A DNA stretch of 64,000 nucleotides from Anopheles merus. Its lineage: Eukaryota; Arthropoda; Insecta; Diptera; Culicidae. The DNA is taken from the NCBI RefSeq assembly GCF_017562075.2, contig NW_024427700.1, positions 1 through 64,000 on the forward strand, given 5' to 3'. The notes below the pieces were generated by a model. The model was given only the letters and a program-made list of their open reading frames with translations, was not told where the DNA came from and did no database searches. The position numbers and the translations under genes are program-made. Shown here piece after piece: positions 1-11,766 of the stretch (positions are counted from its first letter, which is position 1; each line of letters starts with the position of its first letter).

Positions 1-310
1 ACCTCGGAAATCATTCTAGAGTGCTTGTATAAACCTTAGGTACACCTAGGACAACCTCGGAAGTCATTCTAGAGCATTTGTATAAACCTTGGGGACACCT
101 TGGACAACATATAACACATTCTAGAATATTTGTATTAACATTTGGGACACCTTGGACAATTTCAAAATCATTATAGAGTGTTTGTATGAACCTTGGGGAC
201 ACCTGGGATAACCTCAGAAGTCATTCTAGAGTACTTTTATAAACCTATGAAATACCTTGGATAACCTCTGAAGTCATTCTAGAGCATTTGTGCAAACCTT
301 GGGGACACCT
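1..310. repeat. 53-bp satellite array, block 1
   Basis: Tandem monomers of 53 bp, counted from one ctagag word to the next. Each monomer runs roughly: ctagag, catttgtataaacc or tgtttgtatgaacc, ttggggacacc, ttggacaacctc, then ggaaggcatt or tgaagtcatt. The block starts before the window and is interrupted at 310 by a TIR element. Short open frames here are by-products of the repeat. Confidence 0.95.
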
Positions 311-372
311 CCCTACGGACAAAGAGCGGGTAATTTTTATCATGGTGTGCGTAAAAACCTAGAGTTAAGCCG
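311..372 (+). repeat. Left terminal inverted repeat of the 311-1247 element
   Basis: Reads ccctacggac at the tip and continues to gagttaagccg. It pairs with 1187-1247 on the opposite strand with only a handful of mismatches and small gaps. Confidence 0.9.
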
Positions 373-1186
373 ATGGAAGATTTTATAGGCTTTAAAAAGG
401 GGGCGGGAACGGGTACCACGGTTCTCTCCCGCTCCCATGTAAAATACAAGGTGCGCTCTCTCAATGCTCGCTCCCATACGCGAGCCTCCTTTCGTGTGCT
501 TGTGTTAGTTTCTTTCGTGTTGCGCTGTGTGCGTTTCTTTCGTTCAGCGATCGCTCATACTCGCTGCGTATTTTTTTGTTATCTAAAGCTAACAAAACGT
601 AAACACGCGTAGATTTTTTTTCATCACTTTTTTGAAACATTTACATTTTAACTTTACACGATTTCACACATTTACGTAAGGTTGATACACCATATTTGAC
701 TAAAATAAAATTGAACGCTCCATCGATGCAAACGTTAAAATGGCCGAATATCTGCGTAGATCCTTTTGTACGCGTTGATTACTGTGAAAAAGGTACGAAA
801 TGAAGCTGCGCAATGTACATAACATGCATTACGAATCATTCGCGCAGCTTCATTTGAATTCGCACAACACTTGAACACTTGAACACTTTACAAAATCATA
901 ACACCAATCGTCCAGGACTTAGGCTGACACACGATTGGCCGCTCGCTACCGATCCTTGAGCTGTACTGACGATTTCATGTGGTAGCAAGAACGAGAGCAC
1001 ACAGGGGAACTTTCGGTACAGCAGTGCAAGCGAGACACCGACATCAGCACAGCGCTGCGAGCAGATCAACTGAGCGAGCTGGCCGAAAATGAACGCACCA
1101 TTTCCACATTTGTAACTGTATTAGTGCCAAACTGTGTTTTGAAACCAAAACGCCGCTCTCGCCTCCGTGTATTTCACACAGATTCT

Positions 1187-1247
1187 CCGCTTAACTCTAG
1201 GTTTTTACACACACCATGATAAAATATCCCGCTCGTTGTTTGTAGGG
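1187..1247 (-). repeat. Right terminal inverted repeat of the 311-1247 element
   Basis: The reverse complement begins ccctacaaac and tracks the left repeat through gagcggg, atcatggtgtg and aacctagagttaag. Its outer edge is tgtaggg at 1241-1247, after which the satellite resumes with cttggacaacc. Confidence 0.9.
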
Positions 1248-2631
1248 CTTGGACAACCTCTGAAGTCTTTCTAGAGTGTTTGTATAAACCTTGGAGATAC
1301 CTTGAACAACCTCTAAAATCATTCTTGAGCGTTTGTATGAAACTTGGGGACACCTTGAATGACATCTGAAGTCATTCTAGAGCATTTGTATGAACCTTGG
1401 AGATACTTTGAACAACCTCTGAAGTCATTTTAGAGCATTTGTATGAACCTTGGGGACACTTGAGACAACCTCGGAACGCATTCTAAAGGGCTTGTATGAA
1501 CCTTGGGGACACCTTGGATAACCTCTGAAGTCATCATATAGTATTTTTTTAAACCTTGGGGACGCTTGGGACAACCTATGATGGCATTCTGGAGTAATGT
1601 ATGAACCTTGTGGACGAATTAGATATCCTCTGATGTCATTCTAGAGCATTTGTATGGACCTTGGAGGCACTTGGGACAACCTCGGAAGGCTTTCTAGAGT
1701 GTTTGTATGAACTTTGGAGACACCTTGGACAACCTCTAAAATCATTCTTGGGCGTTATTTTTAACCTTGGGGACCACTGGAACAACCTTTAAAGTCATTC
1801 TAGAACATTTGTATGAACCTTGGGACACTTGGGACAACCTAGGAAGTCAGTCTAGAGTGTTTGTATTAACCGTTGGGACACTTGAGACATCCTCGGAAGC
1901 CATTCTAGAGTGTTTGTATGAACCTTGAGGACACTTGGACAACCTCTAAAATCTTTCTTGAGTGTTTGTATGAACGTTGGGGAAACCTTGGACAACCTAT
2001 AAAAACATTATTGAGGGTTTGTATAAACCTTGAGGATATCTTGGACAACCTCTAAAGTCATTCTAGAGCTTTTGTATGAACCTTGGGAATACTTGGGACA
2101 ACCTCTTAAATCATTTTTGAGTGTTTGTATGAACCTTGGCAACACCTAAGATAACCTATGAAGTCATCATAGAGCATTTGTATAAACCTTGGAGACACTT
2201 TATACAACCTCAAAAGTCATTCTAGAGTGTTTGTATAAATCTTGGGGAAACCCTAGACAACTTCGGCAGGCATTTTAGAGTGTCTATTTAAACCATGGGG
2301 ACACCTTGAACAACCTTGGAATTCATTCTAGAGCATTTGTATGAACGTTGGGGACACTTGAGACAACTTCGGAACGCATTCTAGAGTGCTTGTGTGAACC
2401 TTTGGGACACCTTGGACAACCTCTGAAGTCATTCTAGATTGTTTGTATGAACCTTGAGGACACTTGAGACCAACTCGGAAGTCATTCTAGAATGTTTGTA
2501 TGAATTTTGGGGACACCTTGAACAACGTCCGAAGTCATTCTAGAGCATTTGTATGAACCTTGGGGACACTTGAGATAATCTCGGAACGCATTCTAGGGAG
2601 CTTGTATGAACCTTGGGGACACCTTGGACAA
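1248..2631. repeat. 53-bp satellite array, block 2
   Basis: About 26 monomers, with many single-base variants and several with cttgag in place of ctagag. Ends at 2631 (accttggacaa), where a non-LTR retrotransposon fragment begins. Confidence 0.95.
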
Positions 2632-3185
2632 GGTGCGACTGCCAGCATTGGTCGGCCACGAAGTATTCTGGCAGGAACATAGAGGTGAATCCTTGAAAGT
2701 AGCTCGGGACTGTCGATGGTTTCGTTTAAGATTTCCGTGATAAATGCCAGTCTGGTGTGCTCAACACGTTCGACGAGAGGCGGGATCCCAAGCAGCAAAC
2801 ACCTAGTTCTATAGTCGAGACGACGCGGCCAATCACGAAGGGCGAAGCGCGTTGCCTTCCGTTGGATTAACTCTAGCCGCGCAAGTGCCCGAGTAGATGC
2901 TGGCCACCAAACAATGCTAGCATATTCCAGCAGTGGTCTGATAAGTGCGCAGTACAGTGTCTTGAAACACATAGGATCACGAAGCTCGCGCGTCATGTTC
3001 ATGACCAAGCCAAGTAGACGATTGCCACTAGCGACTACTTGGTCTATCTGTTCTTCGAAGGAGAGTCTAGCAACTAGGAGGACTCCTAGATCCTTTACAC
3101 AGTTCACTCTTTCGAGGTTCTGACCATCAAGCGTATAATTAAACAGCGCTGGAGCTCTTGAACGGTGAATGAGATTATAGCGCAT
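2632..3185 (-). pseudogene. ORF2 C-terminal region after the RT
   Basis: This continues the polyprotein after a frameshift at about 3181-3190. Recognisable blocks are KDLGVLL, a conserved stretch around LIRPLLEYASIVWWP, and RIHLYVPARILRGRP, all typical of the thumb and C-terminal region of Jockey/CR1-type RTs. Homology stops within this last motif at 2632, well before the usual C-terminus. The open frame runs on into satellite down to 2535, but that part is not element sequence. Confidence 0.85.
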
Positions 3186-4330
3186 TTATTGATACAGACG
3201 CTTAGTGCGTTACGCTTGTACCAGGAGACAAATTCAGTCAAAGTGGCTTGAAGTTGAAGATGGTCCTCGGGCTCACGGATTTCACGATAGATTTTAGCAT
3301 CATCTGCGTAGAGTAGGCAACTATTATCCGGGAGTGCCATGCACAAGTCGTTTATGTAGAGCAGAAACAACAGAGGCCCCAGGTTGCTGCCCTGGGGTAC
3401 GCCGGAAGAGGCACCGATCGATCTTGATTGGTGGGAGCCCATTCTAATTGCATATGAACGACCACATAAACACGATTTCATCCACTTTACCAGGGGTGGT
3501 GATAATCCAAGTCCATCCAGTTTTGCCAGAAGAATGTTGTGGGACACACTGTCAAAAGCCGCCTTAATGTCCGTGTAAATGGCATCAACCTGCATATCAT
3601 CATCAATGGACTTATAACAGCCGCTAACGAATTGCATCAGATTTGTCGTAGTTGATCTCTTAGGCATGAATCCATGTTGGTTGGTGCTGATGTATTTGCC
3701 GGCAGATGCTATTAATGGTTCATAGATGAGGAGCTCGAACAGTTTGGCGCAGGCTGATAAAGAGGTAATACTTCGATAATTCACTGCTTCGTTTTTGCTG
3801 CCCTTTTTGTGGATGGGTGTTAGCCATGAGACCTTTCACAGTGATGGAAAGGTTCCTGTGCGCAGAGATTCGTTAAAAATCTTAGTTAAAACAGGAGCTA
3901 CCGATACGGCACAACGCTTGAGAATTGTCGCTGGGATACCATCTGGCCCCTCGGAGTATGACGACTTGAGACGCTCGATTTTTTGGGTGACCAGGGTCTC
4001 GGTGGCGATAGGTAGCGTGACATGAATTGCATCTGCCGGAGTGTTCACGAGTGCGGAAGCAACAGCCTCCGGATTTGTGATGTTAGAGATGAAGCTATCC
4101 TCGAAACGCGTGGCGAACAGTTCACAAATATCTAATGGCGAGTGTGCACAATTATCTTTATACCGAATAGTCCCGGGGAGGCCAGTTGACTTGCGCATGT
4201 TGTCGGCAAAGCTCGAAAAGCGGCGAGGGTACTTTCGCAAGCTTCGTTCATTGTGGCGTATATATCGACGATAGCAGACTCTATTATAACGTCGAAAAGT
4301 GCATGAACACCATTGTAGTAAAGCCGACAC
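3104..4330 (-). pseudogene. ORF2 middle part: reverse transcriptase, with an in-frame stop
   Basis: Two open pieces in one frame (4330-3836 and 3784-3104) are separated by a TGA at 3838-3836. The first piece is the linker plus RT start (KSSYSEGPDGIPATILK). The second is the RT core: YRSITSL, FMPKRSTTTN, AIYTDIKAAFDSVSH, SSGVPQGSNLGPLLFLLYIN and the catalytic LLYADDAKIY block with YADD. The catalytic Asp residues are intact. The frame is lost near 3185, where homology continues one frame over. The RT would copy the element's own RNA at a nicked chromosomal site. It is not functional in this copy. Confidence 0.9.
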
Positions 4331-5648
4331 GGTGTGGATCGACTAGCGCGCAAATAGTCATAAGCGGCTCGCTTTGCTTTTTTAGGGCATGTAATGTGCG
4401 GTCACCCCACGGCGGTCCGCGATGGGGCTTTTTAATAGGAGCACATTCACGCAATGCGGCCCGCAAAAACTCTGAGAAATCGTTCGTGGCATGGTCAATA
4501 GATGTATAGTTTGAGCATTCAAAGGATTGGTTGAAGGAGCAGATCAGTCTCTTGAGTTTAGTAAGGTCAGCACGTGCGTAATTGAGCTTTATTTCCGTTA
4601 CAGTGGTAGCGTGATTCATAGACGATGATGTGATTTCCAAATCAAATTCGAGCGGTGGGTGATAGCGGTTTATTGGCAGCAGCGGGTGCTCGCTGACGCG
4701 TATGAGCGAAGAAGTTGTTGCACTTGACCAATTTCCGTATGCAAGGTCTAAAATGCGCCCCATAGAGTTAGTGTTGTTAATAAGTTGGTAAAGCGCATTC
4801 TGGTGCAGTCCATCGACGAATTGGGCGCTACGAACTGAACTAGTATGAGGTTCAAAAAACACAAAAGGGGTTTCATGATTCGATTGCGCAGGCGACCAGG
4901 AAAGAACGGGTTGGTTAAAGTCTCCCACGAGCACGAATCTGTCGTTTGGACCTAGTGTGTCGCAAATGCTGTTGACGGTGTCCAGTAATGCATTTATTTT
5001 TCCTTCGTCCGTGCTATTGTTGGCAGGAAGGTAGGCAGCAGCAATGTATAATCGGTACATCGGGAGCTGAATGCAGATGCAAGCGAATTCAAGTGTTTGC
5101 GCAAGCACTGGAAGCGCATGAGAGCGGAGAGCGGAACTCACCGCAATTAGTACTCCACCGCCTCGAGATAGAGAGCTGTTTGCGGCATTTCTATCGCATC
5201 GATAGGCACAGTATGCATCGCCAAATAGGAGAGCTGTGGGAAGGCTGGGATCGAGCCAAGTCTCAGTGAGTACCACAACATCATAGTCCGCTTCTAATAC
5301 AGTTAAACGGAACTCATCAGCATTGGATCGTAAACCTCGCACGTTCTGATAGTATACAGTTATAGACGTGGAACGGACATTGAGTGGTAAGTGTGTGTAG
5401 GTTGGTGCATGGTCATCGGTGAGAGATCGTGTCGTTGACGTGTTGTTATTTCGTGTAAACAAGTGACTAGTCAGATTTAGTGGCACAGTGCCTTTTGAGG
5501 AAACAGTTGTGTGATAGTTACTTAAGAAAAAAGTGTTGAATAGTGGTTGGTGCATTTTAACGGTGTTTGATGTGGCTGTAGTTGTTTTTGATGGAGCAGG
5601 CGAAATTAAGGTACAATTCATATCGGGTGATAATTGTATAGGATGCAT
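4284..5648 (-). pseudogene. ORF2 N-terminal part: apurinic-type endonuclease
   Basis: A 454-codon minus-strand frame starting at ATG 5648-5646. After about 90 low-complexity Ser/Thr residues it carries the exonuclease-endonuclease-phosphatase domain typical of non-LTR ORF2 proteins: YYQNVRGLRSN, VVVLTETWLD, RGGGVLIAV, FVLVGDFNQP. The conserved Asn, Glu and Asp residues of these blocks are present. The domain nicks the target DNA that primes reverse transcription. The frame runs off at about 4290-4330, where a frameshift moves the continuing homology into the frame ending at 3836. Because it overlaps ORF1 by one base it probably depended on reinitiation. Confidence 0.88.
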
Positions 5649-5908
5649 CAGGCTATGTCGAACAGGTATAGGTGTGTTTGTTTGGTAAATTCAGGACGAT
5701 GGTGAGACGGCCTTTGTGGGAGTGAGATAAACTCACGCACACCAAGCCCGACCGGCCAAGATCCTGCGGTAAGTGCTTTATCTCGAAGAGCCGCGATAAT
5801 TCTGACCTTAAAAGTTAGTGAACTAACCGAGCTAATGGTTGTTCCCGCTTTCAGCAAACTAAAAGCGATGACGTCCGTGGTGTCCAACTGTGATTTTACC
5901 ATTGACAC
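5648..5908 (-). pseudogene. ORF1 C-terminal fragment of the 2632-5925 retrotransposon
   Basis: An 86-codon open frame on the minus strand. It contains a segment reading FKVRIIAALRDKALTAGSWP followed by GLGVREF, which resembles the conserved end of ORF1 proteins of Jockey/CR1 elements (the WP...VREF region). The N-terminal and zinc-knuckle parts are missing because the element is truncated at 5925. Its stop codon TGA (5650-5648) shares its A with the ATG of the next frame, giving TGATG. This tight overlap is consistent with coupled translation of ORF2. The first methionine is probably internal to the original protein. The family assignment is by motif memory and moderate. Confidence 0.72.
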
Positions 5909-5925
5909 TACCTGGTCAACGGTGA

Positions 5926-8900
5926 TATTCCAGAGTGTTTATATGAACCTTTGGGACACCTTGGACATCCTCGGAAGTCATTCTAGAGTGTTTGTATGAA
6001 CCTTGGGGACACCTTGGATAACCTCTGAAGTCATTCTAGAGCATTTGTCTGAACCTTGGGGACATTTGGGACAACCTCGGAAGGCATTCTAGAATGTTTG
6101 TATGAACCTTGGAGACACCTTGGACAACCTATAAAATCATTCTTGAGAGTTTTTATGAACCTTCGGGACACCTTGAACAACCTCGGAAGTCATTCTCGAG
6201 TATTTGTATGCACTATTGGAACACTTGAGACAACCTCAGAACGCATTCTAGAGTGCTTATATGAAACTTAGGTACACTTTGGACAACATATAAAATCATT
6301 CTAGAGCATTGGTATAAATCTTGGAGATACCTAGGAAAACCTCTGAAGTCATTCTAGAGCATTTGTTTAAACCTTGGGGACACTTGAGACAACCTCGGAA
6401 CGCATTCTAGAGTGCTTATATGAACCTAAGGGACACCTTAGACAACCTCTGAAGTCATTCTAGAGTGTATGTATAAACCTTGGGGACACATTGGACACCA
6501 TTTAACACATTCTAGAATCATTGTATTAACATTTGGGAAACTTTGGACAACTCCTAAAGTCATTCTAGAGTGTTTGTACGAACCTTGGGGACACCTTGGA
6601 TAACCTCTGAAGTCATTCTAGAGTGCTTGTATAAACCTATGAGATACCTTGGACAACCTCTGAAGTCATTCTAGAACATTTGTATAAACCTTGGTGACAC
6701 CTTGGACAACCTCGGAAGGCATTCTAGAGTGCTTGTATGAACTTGGGGACACTTTGGACCACTTCCGAAGTCATCCTAGAGCATTTGTATAAACCTTGGG
6801 GACACTTGAGACAACCTCTAAATTCATTCTTTGATTTTTGTAGGAACCTTGGGGACACCTTGAACAACCTCTAAAGTCATTCTAGAGCATTTGTATAAAC
6901 CTTGGAGACATTCGGGACAACCTCTAAAATCATTCTTTAGTGTTTGTATGAACCTTGGGGACACCTTGAATGACATATGAAGTCATTTTAGAGCATTTGT
7001 ATGAGCCTTGGAGATAATTTGAACAACTTCTGAAGTCATGCTAGAGCATTTGTTTGAACCTTGGGGACACTTGAGACAACCTCGGAACGCATTCTAAAGG
7101 GCTTGTATGAACCTTGGGGACACCTTGGATAACCTCTGAAGTCATTCTAGAGCATTTGGGTAAACCTTGGGGACACCTTGGACAACTCCACAAGGCATTC
7201 TGGAGTGGTTGTAAGAACCTTAGAAACACCTTGGACCACTCGGCAGGCATTTAAGAGCGTTTGTATGGACACTTGGGACCAACTCGGAAGTCATTCTAGA
7301 GTGTTTGAATGAACCTTGCGGACACCTTGGACAAACTCTGAAGTCATTTTTGATCATTTGTATAAACCTTGGGGACACCTTCGACAACCTCTGAAGTCAT
7401 TCTATGGCATTTGTATAAACCTTGGGGACACCTTGGACAACATATAAAATCATTTTTGAGGGTTGGTATAAACCTCTGGGACACTTGGGACAAACTCGGA
7501 AGGCATTCTAGAGCGATTTTATTTACCTTGAAGATACCTTGAACAACCTCTGAAAAAATTCTAGAGCATTTGTTTAAACCTTGGAGACACTTGAAGCAAC
7601 CTCTAAAATAATTCTAAACTGTTTAAATGAACCTCTAGGACACCTTCGACAACCTCTGAAGTCATTCTAGAGCATTTGTATAAACCTTGGAGATACCTTG
7701 AACAACCTCTGAAGTCATTCTAGAGGATAAGAATAAACCTTGGGGACACTTATCAAAATTTCGGAACGCATTCTAAAGTGTTTGTATGAACCTTGGGGAC
7801 AACTCGGACAACCTCGGAAGGCATTCTAGAGTGTTTGTATAAACCTCGGGGACAGTTGGGACAACCTCTAAAATCATTCTTGAGTGTTTAAATAAACCTT
7901 GGATAACCTCTGAAGTCATTCTAGAGCATTTGTAGAATCCTTTTTATATACCTTGAACAACCTCTGAAGTCATTCTAGAGCATTTGTATACACCTCGGGG
8001 ACACTTTTGGCAACCTAGGAACGCATTCTAGAGTGCTTGTATAAATTTTAAGGATACCTTTGACAACCTCGGAAGTCATTCTAGAGCATTTGTAAGAACA
8101 TTGGAGACACTTGAGACAACATATGAAGTCATTCTAGAGTGTTTGTATGAACCTGTAGGACAAAACGGACAACCTCTAAACTCATTCTTTAGCGTTTGTA
8201 TGCACCATTGGGGCACCGTGAACAACCACGGAAGTCATTCTAGAGCATTTGTATAAACCTCGGGGACACCTGGGACCAACTTGGAAGTCAGTTTTGAGTG
8301 TTTGTAGAACGTCAGGCACACCTTTAACAACATAAGTCATTCTAGAGCATTTGAATAAACCTTGGGAACACCTTGGACAACCACGGAAATCATTCTAGAA
8401 CATTTGTATAAACCTTGGGGATACCTGGGACCAACTCGGAAGTCATTTTTGAGTGTTTGTATGAACGTCAGGCAGACCTTTAACAACATAAGTCATTCTA
8501 GAGTGTTTGTATAAACTTCGGAGATACCTTGAACAAGCTCTGAAGTCATTCTGGAGCATTTGTATAAACCTTGGGGACACTTGAAACAAACTCGGAACGT
8601 ATTCTGGAGTGCTTGTATGAACCTTGGGGACACCTAGGACAACCTTGGAAGTCATTCTAGAGTTTTTGTATGATCCTTTGGGACACCTTGGACAACCGCT
8701 GAAGTCATTCTAGAAAAATTGTATGAACCTTGGGGACACTTCAGACAACCTCGGAACGTATTCTAGAGTGCTTGTATGATATTTGAGTACACCTTGAATA
8801 ACCTCAGAAGTCATTCTAGAGAATTTGTATGATTAATGGGGATACCTTCAACAACCTCTGAAGTCATTACAGAGCATATGTTAGATCCTTGGGTACACCT

Positions 8901-10408
8901 TGGACAACCTCGGAAGGCATTCTAGAGTGTTTGTACGAACCTTGGGGACATCTAGGACAACCTCTGAAGTCATTCTAGAGCATTTGTATAAACATTGGAG
9001 AAACCTTGAACAACCTCTAAAATCATTCTTCAGCAAATTTATAAACATTGGGGACACTTTCAGCAACCTGGGAAGTCATTCTAGAGTGTTTGTTTGAACC
9101 TTGGGACACCTTGAACATCCTTGGAAATCATTCTAGAGAATTTGTATGAACCTTGGAGACACTTGAAACAACCTCAGAAAGCATTCTAGAGTGCTCGTAT
9201 GAACCTAGGGTACACCTTGGACAACCTCTGAAGTCATTCTAGAGCATTTGTAGAAACATTGGAGAAACATTGAAGAACGTCTTATATCATTCTGGAGCAA
9301 ATTTCTAAACCTTGGGGACACCTTGAACAACCTGGGAAGTCATTCTAGAGTGTTTGTATGAGCCTTTGGGACACCTTGGACAACCGCTGAAGTCATTCTA
9401 GAGTGAATGAATGAACCTTGGGGACACTTGGACAACCTTGGAAGTCATTTTAGAGCATTTGTTGAAACCTTGGCGACACTTGAGGCCAACTCAGAAGTCA
9501 TTCTAGAGTGTTTTTTATGATCCTTGGGGACACCTTGGACAACCTCTGAAGTCATTCTAGAGTGTTTGTATGAACCTTGGGAACACTTGGGACAACCTCA
9601 GAAGGCATTCTAGAGTGTTTGGGACACCTTTGGGACACCTTTGACAACATATTAAATCCTTTTTGAGTTTTTGTATGAACCTTAGGTACACCTTGAACAA
9701 CCACGGAAGTCATTCTAGAGCATTTGTATAATCCTTGGGGACACCTTGGGACAAACTCGGAAGTCATTCTAGAATATTTGTATGAACCTTGGGGACACCT
9801 TGGAAAACCTCTAAAATCTTCTTGAGTGTTTGTATAAACCTTGAGGACACCTTGGACAACCTCTTAAATCATTATTGAGTCATTGTATGAACCTTGGGGA
9901 TACTTGGAACAAACTCGGGAGGCATTCTAGAGTGTTTGTATGAACCTTGGGGACACCTTGGACAATCTCTAAAGGTAAACTAGAACATTTGGTTAAAGCT
10001 TGGGGACACTTGGAACAACCTCGGAACGCATTCTACAGTTCTTGTATGAACTTTGGGGTCACCTTGGATAATCTCTGAAGTCATCTAGAGCATTTGTATA
10101 AACCTTAGAGATAGCTTGAACAAACTCTGAAGTCATTCTAGAGCATTTGTATCAATCTTGGAGACACTTGACACAACCTTTGAAGCCATTCTAGACTGTT
10201 TGTTTGAACCTTAGGGACACCTTGGATAACCTCTGAAGTCATTCTAGAGCATTTGTATAAACCTTGGAGATACCTTGAACAACCACTGAAGTCATCCTAG
10301 AGCATTTGTTTGAACCTTGGGGACACTTGAGACAACCTAGGAAGGCATTATAGAGTGCTTGTATGAACCTTGGGGACACCTTGGATAACCTATGAAGTCA
10401 TTCTAGAG
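5926..10408. repeat. 53-bp satellite array, block 3
   Basis: About 85 monomers uninterrupted by other sequence. Near 10210-10400 the order 'ggataacc' monomer, 'gagatacc' monomer, 'cttgagacaacc' monomer is clear, making a 159-bp higher-order unit. Some monomers are shortened or rearranged (for example 9620-9650). Confidence 0.95.
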
Positions 10409-11766
10409 CAGCGGTCGGCAAACTTTTGAGACAAAGGGCCAAAATTAGTAAATGATCGAGTGCCGCGGGCTAGGTGAATAATGTTTTTTGTTTTTTGCGC
10501 TTACATTGTTATATTTTAATATTTTAGAAACATTTAAGGCACAATTGTTGTTTTTCTGTAATTATATCATCCAAGTATGGTTCAAAATTAATGACACCTA
10601 CTTTGAAAACTTATTCTAATCTTTAATCATTTGAGAATCGACAAATGATGGCTAAAAATGTGATCAGTCAAAAAATAACAAAATGGGATCAATATCGCTT
10701 CTTGAAGACCCCATCCTCCCACGCCGCAAAAAATATTGTGTATATTCCGGGGATGATACAAAAGTTTGATAGGCTGAAAAATGATCGAAGCAAACATAGA
10801 TGCAGTAATTATAAAAATGCTTTATGGACAAGTCGGATGTCATGCCACATCAGCTCTATTGATAAGTTATGTGCGCGATCAACGAATGACATCCCGTAGC
10901 GTCTTAAATGGACTGCGTACAGAAGTCTGACGTCGCATAAGAACTTTCTGCGTATTGATCACCAACATCTTGGCACTATTAGGCAACAATCAAGGCATCG
11001 CAGGAGAGTCCAGGTTCATTTTTGAGGCTCCAAAAAAGCTAAAAATGAAGACAAAGGCACAAGTGGCTACATTACTGCGTTCGCGGGGGAGGGAGATCTA
11101 TGAAACCCGCCAAACAGTGAAATTATATGGGAAAATTAACACACATGTCAGGAAGCAGAAAATGCGTCCACTGCCTTCGCAATGGCAAACAATGACGCCA
11201 AAAGTCAATGCGTTCACATTATGTGAATTTCGGTAGAATTTCGACATGACACCCTAGTCTGCAAACTGGTACAACATCCGTCACATGTGTTCTATCCGAA
11301 TTTTCTGGACCAACATGATGCAAAAGCTCTACTCTAACAATTTTGTCGCGAAAACTTAGGATGCCTACAGGCATGTCTTCGTCCATAATGGCGACAATTC
11401 CGGATAACTGATAATGAAAGACAACTCCCAAAATCTTAGATTTATTTGTCCAAGGATGCTTAAATAATTACCTTTGAAATTTTGTACGTGGTAAAAAATT
11501 ATCTCTTCTATTTTGTTTTCTCAGCCAGCCGAAAAAAGGCATTATTTCTTCGAGTTCGAACATACCAAACCATCCGTCATTCCATAGTATTTTAATTAAA
11601 GTTGAAAGAGTACGATGGTATAAAATGTTATTCTAAAAGATATTCTGTAATTTGCATAGGAATAGTTTCTTCACATCTTACAAAATCACTCAAAACCTGT
11701 CGCGGGCCGGATAGAATGTTGCAGCGGGCCACATTTGGCCCGCGGGCCGGACTTTGCCGACCGCTG
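10409..11766. mobile_element. hAT-type MITE 1, TSD TTCTAGAG
   Basis: Seen: the 1,358-bp insert has 14-bp perfect terminal inverted repeats, CAGCGGTCGGCAAA at 10409 and its complement at the right end (11753-11766). The exact 8-bp direct repeat TTCTAGAG lies at 10401-10408 and 11767-11774. The right end is rich in palindromic GGCCCGCGGGCC-type words. Known: an 8-bp duplication and CAG...CTG ends are hallmarks of hAT transposons; TTCTAGAG satisfies both published hAT target patterns, nTnnnnAn and nnnTAnnn. No transposase frame is present, so it is non-autonomous. It is related to, but clearly diverged from, the copies at 21996 and 32373: it has about 100 bp near 10660-10790 that they lack, and it lacks their ~1.15-kb internal segment. 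Confidence 0.95.

Larger units (their letters stand above)
311..1247. mobile_element. Non-autonomous TIR DNA transposon (MITE), CCCTAC...GTAGGG
   Basis: Seen: the 937-bp insert breaks a satellite monomer. Its first ~60 bases (311-372) and last ~60 (1187-1247) are near-perfect inverted repeats; both read inward with ccctac, gagcggg, tttatcatggtgtg and gtaaaaacctagagttaag. The flanks read gacacct and cttggac while an empty monomer reads gacaccttggac, so only CT appears duplicated. Internally it is G+C- and T-rich noncoding sequence; no open frame looks like a transposase. The 79-codon frame at 373-612 has no recognisable domain. Inferred: a MITE mobilised in trans. The superfamily is not assignable: a 2-bp CT duplication does not fit hAT (8 bp), piggyBac (TTAA) or mariner (TA). 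It shares scattered internal words (such as aagcgagac) with the element at 24512. Confidence 0.88.
2632..5925 (-). mobile_element. CR1/Jockey-like non-LTR retrotransposon, truncated at both ends
   Basis: Seen: the minus strand encodes, in order, the end of an ORF1, an endonuclease, a reverse transcriptase (RT) and a post-RT region. The element is cut inside ORF1 at its 5' side (5925) and inside the ORF2 C-terminal region at its 3' side (2632). It therefore has no 3' UTR or tail. Satellite flanks it directly on both sides and I find no matching target-site duplication. Known: non-LTR elements usually lose only their 5' end. Inferred: the 3' loss reflects later deletion or satellite recombination. 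ORF2 carries two frameshifts and one stop, so the copy is dead. Confidence 0.92.

Noticed and set aside
373..612. 79-codon frame in the first TIR element
   Set aside because: It starts inside the TIR region, has Arg/Ser/Phe-rich composition and no recognisable domain.
8443..9767. Families of 60-118-codon frames across the 53-bp satellite (both strands)
   Set aside because: 53 bp is not a multiple of three, so three monomers give a 53-codon cycle that is open on the minus strand whenever a ctagag changes to cttgag. The peptides are translations of the repeat and vary with monomer mutations.
1..10408. Regular repeats resembling a CRISPR array
   Set aside because: Monomers are directly tandem with no unique spacers and are degenerate throughout. 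The context is eukaryotic heterochromatin.
10645..11431. Possible transposase remnants inside hAT MITE 1 (frames at 10645, 10955, 11219)
   Set aside because: No hAT dimerisation or DDE motif is visible, and the frames are not kept in the related copies.
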